Part shown: positions 1 to 6,905 of the stretch, piece by piece
Numbering within the stretch: position 1 is the stretch's first letter
How the letters are laid out: each line of letters begins with the position of its first letter
DNA from: Rhodoferax sp.
GTDB lineage: Bacteria > Pseudomonadota > Gammaproteobacteria > Burkholderiales > Burkholderiaceae_C
Reading direction: 5' to 3'
NCBI GenBank assembly: GCA_028292305.1
Contig: JAQGMQ010000537.1
Location: forward strand, 1 to 7,211
DNA length: 7,211 bases
Notes under the pieces: generated by a model
What the model was told of the DNA's origin: nothing
The model's database searches: none
The model's input: only the letters and a program-made list of their open reading frames with translations
Position numbers and translations under genes: made by a program

Positions 1-290
1 GCACCGAGCAAGGCCGCAGTCTCGAACACGGGCAAAAAATCGGCCACGGTGGTGTGTGCGTCGACGTAGTAGGCGGCCACGCTCAGCACCTCGGTGGCGG
101 TGTCGACCAGGGCGATCCGCAGGTCACGCAGCCGCTCGGCGCGGCCCAGCACCCAGTCGCCCGCATCGGCCGGCTTGCGTCCGGCAATGCGCAGGCCGAC
201 CCGGCGCAGCCGCGCGGCCTGCGCGGCTTGCACCAACTGCTGCGCCGATGCGCCGGGCAGGCTCAGGTATCCGAGTGAAAGTGTGTCCAT
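1..290 (-). CDS. Sugar phosphate isomerase/epimerase-like TIM-barrel protein, N-terminal part (cut by window edge)
   Basis: The reading frame runs from an ATG at 288-290 to the window edge without a stop, giving 96 residues of a longer protein (full members are usually about 260-300 aa). It begins MDTLSLGYLSLPGA, then has alternating short beta strands and helices (VGLRIAG near residue 37, LRIALVDTATEVLSV near 67-81, then FLPVFETAALLGA). This pattern, with a strand carrying D/E followed by a helix ending in ALGA, is typical of the xylose isomerase-like/AP endonuclease 2 barrel superfamily, whose members isomerise or epimerise sugars and related hydroxyacids. The substrate cannot be told from this fragment, and metal-binding residues would lie beyond the edge. 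An AAGGGAG ribosome-binding site directly precedes the ATG. It follows a lysR gene on the same strand, which may regulate it. Family assignment is by resemblance only. Confidence 0.68.
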   Translation of the reverse strand, partial: MDTLSLGYLSLPGASAQQLVQAAQAARLRRVGLRIAGRKPADAGDWVLGRAERLRDLRIALVDTATEVLSVAAYYVDAHTTVADFLPVFETAALLG

Positions 291-292
291 GT

Positions 293-299
293 CTCCCTT
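293..299 (-). promoter_or_regulatory. Ribosome-binding site of the isomerase-like gene
   Basis: Read on the minus strand this is AAGGGAG, a strong purine-rich Shine-Dalgarno sequence 2 nt (from the AGGGAG core) to 5 nt (from AAGG) before the ATG at 288-290. It supports that start codon. Confidence 0.6.
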
Positions 300-341
300 G
301 TGTGCTGCTGCACCGGCGCGATCGGCGCGGGCGAGGGTCGC

Positions 342-370
342 AGTCTAGGGAGTCAGGCGGCTACGCACAA
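342..370 (-). promoter_or_regulatory. Candidate sigma-70 promoter for the isomerase-like gene
   Basis: On the minus strand a TTGTGC hexamer (365-370) is followed after exactly 17 nt by TAGACT (342-347). Against TTGACA/TATAAT the matches are moderate (the first three -35 bases and four of six -10 bases), but the spacing is ideal and the site lies about 50 nt upstream of the start codon, in the gap after lysR. It directly abuts the dyad at 371-393, as expected for an activator-dependent promoter with a weak -35. Prediction by eye only. Confidence 0.4.
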
Positions 371-393
371 ATGAATTGTTTTGCGCCATTCAT
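371..393. promoter_or_regulatory. Candidate LysR-type operator (T-N11-A dyad)
   Basis: The sequence is a perfect interrupted palindrome, ATGAAT-N11-ATTCAT, whose innermost T and A (376 and 388) give the T-N11-A spacing that defines LysR-type binding sites. It is AT-rich within a GC-rich neighbourhood, lies between the lysR stop and the isomerase-like start, and sits immediately upstream of promoter-like hexamers. That the regulator encoded at 425-1330 binds here is inference; the symmetry and spacing are directly visible. Confidence 0.5.
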
Positions 394-424
394 GCACCGG
401 ATTGATCGGCGCCTTGTCGTCTTG

Positions 425-1330
425 TCAGCCGGTGGCGACTTCGAGGCGCTCCAGGATGCAGGCCACCACGAGCTGCTGCACCTGCAGTTCGGCGGGGCTG
501 AGCAGGTGGTCGCGCCGCACCACCATCGACAGGCTGCGGTGCACCGTGGGCTCGACGATGGGCAGGCCGACCAGGCTGTCGTCGGCCGGCAGATGCAGCC
601 TGGGCGCCACCGTCAGGCCCAGGCCATCGCGCACCATCTGGAAGGCCAGTGCGTGGCGCTGGGTCTCGAAGCGCCAGCGCAGCTGGTCACGCATCGGGCC
701 GATGGCGTCGTCCACCGTGATGCTGTTGTCGAACGGCAGGCTGATGCGGATCAGCGGCTCGGCCTTCAGGTCTTGCCAGCGCACCTGGGCCTGCCGCGCA
801 AAAGCGTGGTCGCGCCGGCAGACCAGCACGAAGGGCTCGTCGGCGATCTTTTCCTGCAGCAGCTCGCCACGCAGCGACTGCGCCACGGTGATGCCGAAGG
901 CCGCCGCGCGCGACGCCACCAGCTCGGCGATCTCATGGATGGAGTTGTCGTAGACCCGCACCGACAGTTCGGGACGCAGGGCCGCAAAGCGGCCGATGGC
1001 CGGCACCAGTTGCGCCGCGGCCATGGTCGGCAGGCAGGCGAAGGCGATCCAGCGGTCGGCGCTGTCGCCGTGGTGGCGCACGGCCTCGCATGAGAGCGCC
1101 AGTTCCTTCACCGCGCCGCGGGCCCGCGGCAGGAAGGCGCGGCCGGCATCGGTCAGCATCACCTCGCGGGTGGTGCGGGCGACCAGGCGCACGCTGAGGC
1201 TTTCTTCCAGCTTGCGCAGCCGGTGGCTCACCGCCGCCTGCGACAGGTGCAACTGCGCCGCCGCCAACTGGAAACTGCCGCATTCGATGACGGCCAGAAA
1301 GGCCTGGATGCCCAGGAAGTCGATCTGCAT
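425..1330 (-). CDS. LysR-family transcriptional regulator
   Basis: The 301-residue product has the usual LysR-type size (about 300 aa) and layout. An N-terminal winged helix-turn-helix spans roughly residues 5-64, with the recognition region SFQLAAAQLHLSQAAVSHRLRKLEESL in two overlapping helices at 19-45 and the wing ending LTDAGRAFLPRA. A linker helix follows, then a periplasmic-binding-protein-like effector domain from about residue 90 to the end. Such proteins bind T-N11-A sites as tetramers and usually activate a neighbouring gene when a small-molecule ligand is present. The gene follows the methyltransferase by 9 bp, suggesting co-transcription, and has a weak ribosome-binding site, so translation may be partly coupled. 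LysR genes are often divergent from their targets; here the candidate target, the isomerase-like gene, is downstream on the same strand. The ligand cannot be predicted. The ATG at 1328-1330 puts the HTH in the normal place. Confidence 0.93.
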   Translation of the reverse strand: MQIDFLGIQAFLAVIECGSFQLAAAQLHLSQAAVSHRLRKLEESLSVRLVARTTREVMLTDAGRAFLPRARGAVKELALSCEAVRHHGDSADRWIAFACLPTMAAAQLVPAIGRFAALRPELSVRVYDNSIHEIAELVASRAAAFGITVAQSLRGELLQEKIADEPFVLVCRRDHAFARQAQVRWQDLKAEPLIRISLPFDNSITVDDAIGPMRDQLRWRFETQRHALAFQMVRDGLGLTVAPRLHLPADDSLVGLPIVEPTVHRSLSMVVRRDHLLSPAELQVQQLVVACILERLEVATG

Positions 1331-1339
1331 GCGCCGGGG

Positions 1340-2026
1340 TCAGTGCGGCGGCCCGCGCCAGGTCCCGCTGGCGATGTAGACGCCGTCGTTGAGCCACATC
1401 TGCAGATCCAGATCGCGCACCTGCCAGGCGAGCTGGCGCCAGGGTTGGTCAAGACCGTCGAGCGATGTCACGGAATGCAGCGCGGCGGGCCACACGAACA
1501 GGTTGGTGAACCAGTTCCACGGGCCCGCCCACTTGAGGCCCGAGGCCACCACGCGGGCGCCCGGCTTCAGGTGGCGCAGCACGTGGGCCACGGCGGCAGG
1601 CTGCTGCAGGATGTCGTGGGTGAAGTGGAACAGCGCCGCATCGGCCAGCACCGGGATCGGTGCCGCCTCGGCCGTGCTGCACACCAAGGCCACCTGCGGC
1701 CAGCGGTAGGCCTCCACCCGCTCGCGCGCCTTCTCGAGCATGTCGGGGCTTTGCTCGATGCCGATGATGTGGCCCTGCGCGCCGAGCGTCTGCAGCATCG
1801 GCCCGAAGCTCAGGCCGGTGCCGCAGCCGACGTCGAGCACGGTGTCGCCTGCGCCCAGCCCGAGCAGCGCGATCGCCTCGCGCCGGATCGGCTCCCACAT
1901 CGCCATCTCCAGGTCATACACACCGGCGCGGCGCCGGTACTGGGCCAGCGCGTCGGCGTAAGGTCCGGCGTTGGTCAACGGGGGCACAAGAGATACGGCA
2001 GTCACAGGAGACGGGTCATGGAGCAT
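1340..2026 (-). CDS. Class I SAM-dependent methyltransferase
   Basis: The 228-residue product carries the Rossmann-fold SAM-binding signature: motif I VLDVGCGTG at residues 63-71, and the acidic residue ending strand 2 in GIEQSPDM (E91), which normally binds the ribose hydroxyls. Strand 4 is around ALFHFTHDIL (131-140) and HLKPGARVVASG (152-163) matches the usual motif after it. It therefore probably transfers a methyl group from S-adenosylmethionine to a small molecule or other acceptor in the cytoplasm; the acceptor is unknown. The C-terminal part is tryptophan-rich (WAGPWNWFTNLFVWP at 166-180), perhaps lining a hydrophobic acceptor pocket. I chose the ATG at 2024-2026 because GAGG lies 7 nt upstream; the frame stays open for 45 further codons towards kup, but those encode arginine/proline-rich sequence without family character. 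The lysR gene follows after 9 bp. Confidence 0.88.
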   Translation of the reverse strand: MLHDPSPVTAVSLVPPLTNAGPYADALAQYRRRAGVYDLEMAMWEPIRREAIALLGLGAGDTVLDVGCGTGLSFGPMLQTLGAQGHIIGIEQSPDMLEKARERVEAYRWPQVALVCSTAEAAPIPVLADAALFHFTHDILQQPAAVAHVLRHLKPGARVVASGLKWAGPWNWFTNLFVWPAALHSVTSLDGLDQPWRQLAWQVRDLDLQMWLNDGVYIASGTWRGPPH

Positions 2027-2033
2027 CTGGGAA

Positions 2034-2037
2034 CCTC
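2034..2037 (-). promoter_or_regulatory. Ribosome-binding site deciding the methyltransferase start
   Basis: GAGG on the minus strand lies 7 nt before the ATG at 2024-2026. It favours this start over the upstream in-frame ATG at 2159-2161, which lies about 10 nt beyond the kup stop and would add 45 residues of unstructured-looking sequence. Confidence 0.5.
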
Positions 2038-2110
2038 GGGTGCGGATGGGCCGGACGGGCCGGCAGCGGCGACACTGGCCAGCCCATGGTAAGGACTTCC
2101 CGGCCGTCCA

Positions 2111-2133
2111 CGCAAGAGTCAAGGTCTCTTGCG
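2111..2133 (-). terminator. Hairpin after kup, possible terminator
   Basis: CGCAAGAG (2111-2118) and CTCTTGCG (2126-2133) form a perfect 8 bp stem around a 7 nt loop, starting 37 nt after the kup stop codon. There is no run of T after it on either strand, so intrinsic termination is uncertain; it may instead be an mRNA 3' end stabiliser or a protein binding site. The minus-strand loop side also contains TTGACT, a good -35 match, but no -10 element stands at normal spacing. Confidence 0.35.
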
Positions 2134-2170
2134 CATGGGCTCCGCGCCGGCCCGCCCGCAACGCCCGAAA

Positions 2171-4039
<1,869 letters not shown>

Positions 4040-4096
4040 TAACTACTGAACCGCCTTCGGTCGCGATAACGCGCGTGGCGGGTTCCGGAAACGTCG

Positions 4097-4117
4097 GGAA
4101 GCGTATTCTGCGCTTCC
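4097..4117 (-). other. Hairpin in the kup leader region
   Basis: GGAAGCG (4097-4103) and CGCTTCC (4111-4117) form a perfect 7 bp stem with a 7 nt loop, 57 nt upstream of the kup GTG. The right arm overlaps TTCCGG (4114-4119), which can instead pair with CCGGAA at 4085-4090, so two mutually exclusive stems are possible. Whether it lies in the transcribed leader is unknown because I see no convincing kup promoter. It matches no riboswitch class I recognise. Confidence 0.3.
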
Positions 4118-4156
4118 GGATTTCGGTGGCCCCCGGTTTATTTGGTTGCCTTCGGC

Positions 4157-4172
4157 CAAAGCCCGGGCTTTG
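4157..4172. terminator. Perfect 16 bp palindrome, possible terminator of the gshA-xrtH transcript
   Basis: CAAAGCCCGGGCTTTG is perfectly self-complementary and lies 38 nt beyond the stop of the exosortase H-associated gene, before kup. As RNA it can fold as a 6 bp stem with a CCGG loop, flanked by short A and T runs, the form of many bidirectional terminators; however, the T run is only three bases. A second short stem (GTTGC/GCAAC, 4172-4187) abuts it. A dimeric protein binding site is the main alternative. Confidence 0.4.
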
Positions 4173-4210
4173 TTGCATTGCAGCAACTGGCCCGCCGGGG
4201 CCGCGCGCTT

Positions 4211-4822
4211 TTACGCCACCACGGCCTGCCGTTTCGTCCAGCCCTTGACCAGCACCTCGGCGACAAATTGCCGGTCAAGCCACAGCCAGAGCACAACCGG
4301 CGTCAAAGTGGGCAGCACCAGCGACCCCAGCTGGTAGCCATAGGCCACCAATTCCAGCTGCCAGGGCGCGACCTTGAGGATGGCCAGCGAGCCCTGCGCG
4401 CCGGACATCAGCTCGACCAGCAGCGACAGGCACAGGCTGAAGGCCTGCGCCGGCAGCAGCAGCACCGCACCGATCACCGCGCGCGGCAGCCGCCGTGGCC
4501 CGCGTGCCGCCAGCAGCAACGCGAGGAAGATCGGCAGGCCGTAGGCGTAGCGCGCGGGGTTGCCTTCGAACACCAGCGCGGCGCGGTGGCCGCCTGCGCC
4601 CGGGATGAGCACCTCGAATTCACTTTCGACCTCGAGCACGCCGGGCGCCTCGCGGGTGCTGTGCACCCAGCCGCTGGTGTTTTCGAGCACCAGCGCAACC
4701 AGCACCGCGACGGGGCGTGACGTCCATTTGGACACCGTCGACCAGGCCAACGTGAGCACCAGCAGCAAAACGATGGCCGAAATAGCAAAAATCGCGATGG
4801 GGGACGGCTTGGGGCGGCGCAT
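4211..4822 (-). CDS. Exosortase H-associated membrane protein
   Basis: The 203-residue product has a hydrophobic helix near the N-terminus (about residues 8-28, after the basic MRRPKPSP), a largely polar segment at about 48-88 that should be periplasmic if the positive-inside rule holds, then further hydrophobic helices around 92-106, 114-136 and 157-182. The ending WLDRQFVAEVLVKGWTKRQ is basic and probably cytoplasmic. It starts 6 bp after the xrtH stop, and I recognise the size, topology and position as those of the small membrane protein that accompanies exosortase H. No enzymatic motif is visible and its role is not established; it could help substrate recognition, stabilise the exosortase, or take part in the next step after cleavage. 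The upstream ribosome-binding site is poor, consistent with translational coupling to xrtH. The pairing and topology are well supported; the function is not known. Confidence 0.8.
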   Translation of the reverse strand: MRRPKPSPIAIFAISAIVLLLVLTLAWSTVSKWTSRPVAVLVALVLENTSGWVHSTREAPGVLEVESEFEVLIPGAGGHRAALVFEGNPARYAYGLPIFLALLLAARGPRRLPRAVIGAVLLLPAQAFSLCLSLLVELMSGAQGSLAILKVAPWQLELVAYGYQLGSLVLPTLTPVVLWLWLDRQFVAEVLVKGWTKRQAVVA

Positions 4823-4828
4823 GGCGGG

Positions 4829-5356
4829 TCAGGCGGCGGCTTTGGCCGTGCCGGTTTCAGCGCTGACCACCGCCGGCTCGGCCGAGCGGATACCGCGCAC
4901 CCAGATCAGCCAGACCACCAGCACGTCGACCATGATCAGGGCCTGCCAGAGGTATTCGTGGGCGAAGGTGAAGACGTCCTTGTTCCACTGCCCGAGGTAG
5001 AACAGGCTGATCACGCGCACCACGTTCAGCAGTTGCACGGCGGTGAAGCCGACCGCCAGCCCGAGCATCTTGTAGCGCCAGCCGGCCGGGAAAGCCATCA
5101 CCGCCGCGAACAGCACGATGCAGGCTTCGATGCCGTTGCAGCCGGCTTCGATGGAGACGCCAAAGCCGGTCGCCGGGTTCCACAGCACCTTGCCTGCCGA
5201 CAGGGCCGTGCTGTCGAAGGTTTTCATCAGCACCACGCAGACATGGGCCAGCAGGGCCGTCCAGGGCAGGATGATGTGGGCTTGCACCCAACTCAGCATG
5301 TTGATGCCGAACAGCGAGAGCTGCATCAACAAGAAAACGGCGAAGAATCTGAACAT
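4829..5356 (-). CDS. xrtH: Exosortase H (IPTLxxWG-CTERM sorting enzyme)
   Basis: The 175-residue product is an integral membrane protein with several hydrophobic helices and the three signature sites of the exosortase/archaeosortase family: the catalytic cysteine in EAGCNGIEA (C73), the arginine in LNVVRVISLFYLG (R114) and the histidine in FAHEYLWQ (H133). All are intact, so the enzyme should be active. Exosortases recognise a C-terminal tripartite tag (short motif, membrane helix, basic cluster) on exported proteins and cleave it, probably passing the protein on to a surface anchor. The short length and the H133 context match exosortase H, whose known tag is IPTLxxWG-CTERM; no tag-bearing protein is encoded in this window. 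An unusually G-rich ribosome-binding site precedes the ATG. It lies 24 bp after gshA and 6 bp before the associated membrane protein, so the three are probably one transcript. The assignment to type H rests on recall of the family and on the partner gene. Confidence 0.9.
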   Translation of the reverse strand: MFRFFAVFLLMQLSLFGINMLSWVQAHIILPWTALLAHVCVVLMKTFDSTALSAGKVLWNPATGFGVSIEAGCNGIEACIVLFAAVMAFPAGWRYKMLGLAVGFTAVQLLNVVRVISLFYLGQWNKDVFTFAHEYLWQALIMVDVLVVWLIWVRGIRSAEPAVVSAETGTAKAAA

Positions 5357-5359
5357 ACG

Positions 5360-5366
5360 CCCCCCT
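5360..5366 (-). promoter_or_regulatory. Ribosome-binding site of xrtH
   Basis: On the minus strand AGGGGGG ends 3 nt before the ATG at 5354-5356, inside the 24 bp gap after the gshA stop. It gives xrtH its own translation start despite the close spacing. Confidence 0.45.
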
Positions 5367-5380
5367 GCCGCTTGGGAAAA

Positions 5381-6676
5381 CTACTCGTAGATTTCGGCGT
5401 CTGGGTCGGTGGCTTCGAGTTCGTAACTTGCCGCCACCATGGCCAGCCGTCCGATCACACCATACATGTAAAAACGGTTCGGCGCACTGGCGCCGGGGCG
5501 CATTCCGACCTGCGGCAGATGCGCGCTCTCGGCGAAGGCCAAAGGCACGAAACTCGAGCCAGGCGCGTTCAGGTTTTCGTCGACGCCGCGCTCGGCGTGC
5601 ACACGGTAGAAGCCGCCCACCACGTAGCGGTCCATCATGTAGACCACGGGCTCGGCGACGCCGTCGTTCATGCGTTCGTTGGTCAGCACGCCTTCCTGGA
5701 TGATGATGTCGTGCACGGTCTGGCCGTCCTTGATGACGCCCATCTTGTTCTTGTTCTTGCGGTTCAGCGCGTCCAGATCCTTCACGTCGCGCACGGTCAT
5801 GACGCCCATGCCGTAGGTGCCGTTGTCGGCCTTGACGATGACGAACGGCTTTTCGTTGATGCCGTATTCCTTGTATTTGCGGCGAATGCGGGTGAGCAGC
5901 GCGTCGACGTTGGTCTGCAGGCAGTCGAGCCCGGTGCCGCTGGCGAAATCGACCTCACCGCACTTGTTGAACATCGGCGTGATGAGCCAGGGGTCGATGC
6001 CCAGCAGCTTGCCGAACCGCTTGGACAACTCTTCGTAGTTGCGGAAATGCGTGCTCTTGCGCCGCACCGACCAGCCGGCGTGCAGCGGCGGCAGCAGGTA
6101 CTGCTCGTGCAGGTCTTCCAGGATGCCGGGCGCGCCCGCGCTGAGGTCGTTGTTCAGCAGGATGGTGCAGGGGTCGAAATCCTTCAGACCCAGGCGGCGC
6201 TTGCTGCGGATCACCGGCTCGAGCAGCACCTTTTCGCCCGTGGGGAGCGTGATCTCGGTCGGCTCCTTCACGTCGGGGCTGATGGAGCCGATGCGCACAT
6301 TCAGCCCGGCCATGTTGAAGATGCGCTGCAGCTGCGCCACATTGCTCAGGTAGAAGGTGTTGCGCGTGTGGTTTTCGGGGATCAGCAGCAGGTTCTTGGC
6401 CTCGGGGCAGATCTTTTCGATCGCGGCCATGGCTGACTGCACCGCCAGCGGCAACATCTGCGGCGTGAGGTTGTTCCAGCCACCCGGAAACAGGTTGGTG
6501 TCGACCGGCGCCAGCTTGAAGCCCGCATTGCGAATGTCGACCGAGCTGTAGAACGGCGGCGTGTGTTCCATCCATTCGAGCCGGAACCAGCGCTCGATGG
6601 CCGGCATGGAGTCGAGAATGCGCTGCTCGAGTTCGTTGATGGGGCCGGTCAGGGCGGTGACGAGATGGGGGACCAT
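5381..6676 (-). CDS. gshA: Glutamate--cysteine ligase, proteobacterial (Acidithiobacillus-type) family
   Basis: This 431-residue cytoplasmic enzyme should join L-glutamate and L-cysteine with ATP to give gamma-glutamylcysteine, the first step of glutathione synthesis. It resembles the family of about 430 aa found in many beta- and some gammaproteobacteria, unrelated in layout to the E. coli GshA. Conserved-looking blocks are SSVDIRNAGFKLAPVDTN at 44-61 followed by LFPGGWNNL, LIPENHTRN at 98-106, ILLNNDLSAG at 162-171, the glycine-rich VKADNGTYGMGVM at 271-283 (likely ATP-grasp nucleotide loop), IIQEGV at 325-330 and DRYVVGGFYRVH at 349-360. The ATG at 6674-6676 is preceded by AAGAAG 7 nt upstream and starts at the usual family position. 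The gene normally has gshB (glutathione synthetase) nearby; here xrtH follows after 24 bp and gshB is not in the window. Activity assignment is by family resemblance and is strong. Confidence 0.93.
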   Translation of the reverse strand: MVPHLVTALTGPINELEQRILDSMPAIERWFRLEWMEHTPPFYSSVDIRNAGFKLAPVDTNLFPGGWNNLTPQMLPLAVQSAMAAIEKICPEAKNLLLIPENHTRNTFYLSNVAQLQRIFNMAGLNVRIGSISPDVKEPTEITLPTGEKVLLEPVIRSKRRLGLKDFDPCTILLNNDLSAGAPGILEDLHEQYLLPPLHAGWSVRRKSTHFRNYEELSKRFGKLLGIDPWLITPMFNKCGEVDFASGTGLDCLQTNVDALLTRIRRKYKEYGINEKPFVIVKADNGTYGMGVMTVRDVKDLDALNRKNKNKMGVIKDGQTVHDIIIQEGVLTNERMNDGVAEPVVYMMDRYVVGGFYRVHAERGVDENLNAPGSSFVPLAFAESAHLPQVGMRPGASAPNRFYMYGVIGRLAMVAASYELEATDPDAEIYE

Positions 6677-6706
6677 GCAGTCTTCTTGGCTGGAGGGAAA
6701 GGAACG

Positions 6707-6712
6707 ATTCTA
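6707..6712 (-). promoter_or_regulatory. Candidate -10 element for gshA
   Basis: TAGAAT on the minus strand differs from TATAAT at one position and lies 30 nt before the gshA ATG. The hexamer 17 nt further upstream (GGCAAG) is a poor -35, so the promoter is weak or depends on an activator, if real. A TTGTCA hexamer further upstream at 6779-6784 has no -10 partner at normal spacing. Confidence 0.3.
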
Positions 6713-6812
6713 AGGACCTGGGATGACACCTTGCCCACGATTCGCCGCGCACAGTCCATGTGGGGGTGCCGCGGAGATTGACAAGCGCGGGGGTGGGAGA
6801 ATTTGAGGGGTG

Positions 6813-6839
6813 GCCGTCCGAGGGGGCGCTCCGGACGGC
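6813..6839 (-). terminator. 8 bp-stem hairpin between the binding-protein gene and gshA
   Basis: GCCGTCCG (6813-6820) pairs perfectly with CGGACGGC (6832-6839) around an 11 nt loop. It is the longest perfect stem in this gap and may, with the palindrome at 6862-6885, end the amino-acid transporter transcript. Neither strand has a T run after it, so the terminator call is tentative. Confidence 0.3.
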
Positions 6840-6861
6840 GCTGGACACGGCCTACCCCTCA

Positions 6862-6885
6862 CCCTGGCCCCCTACCCCAGGGGGG
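6862..6885. repeat. C/G-tract palindrome resembling dispersed intergenic repeats
   Basis: CCCTGG (6862-6867) can pair with CCAGGG (6877-6882), or alternatively CCCCCT (6868-6873) with AGGGGG (6879-6884); the two stems compete for the same right arm. With the flanking CCCTCA it has the general form of short CCCTC.../...GAGGG intergenic palindromes that recur many times in GC-rich proteobacterial genomes. It begins about 20 nt after the stop of the upstream gene. That it is repeated elsewhere is inference; only one copy is present here. Confidence 0.35.
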
Positions 6886-6905
6886 CGCGGGGATAAATCT
6901 GCAGG

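Noticed and set aside
394..412. Possible terminator hairpin right after lysR
   Set aside because: The stem (GCACCG against CGGCGC) has an A-C mismatch and only five pairs, with no T run, so it is not distinguishable from chance in this GC-rich sequence.
56..1093. A 345-codon plus-strand open frame across the isomerase-like gene, the gap and lysR
   Set aside because: It runs antisense to two recognisable genes and a regulatory gap, and its product is low-complexity and arginine/histidine-rich.
2027..2161. Longer methyltransferase with 45 extra N-terminal residues
   Set aside because: The extension is Arg/Pro/Gly-rich without family resemblance, while the internal ATG at 2024-2026 has a well-spaced GAGG.
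4958..6436. A 492-codon open frame on the plus strand opposite xrtH and gshA
   Set aside because: It spans two real genes and the gap between them, has the same His/Gln/Val-rich antisense composition and no recognisable motif.
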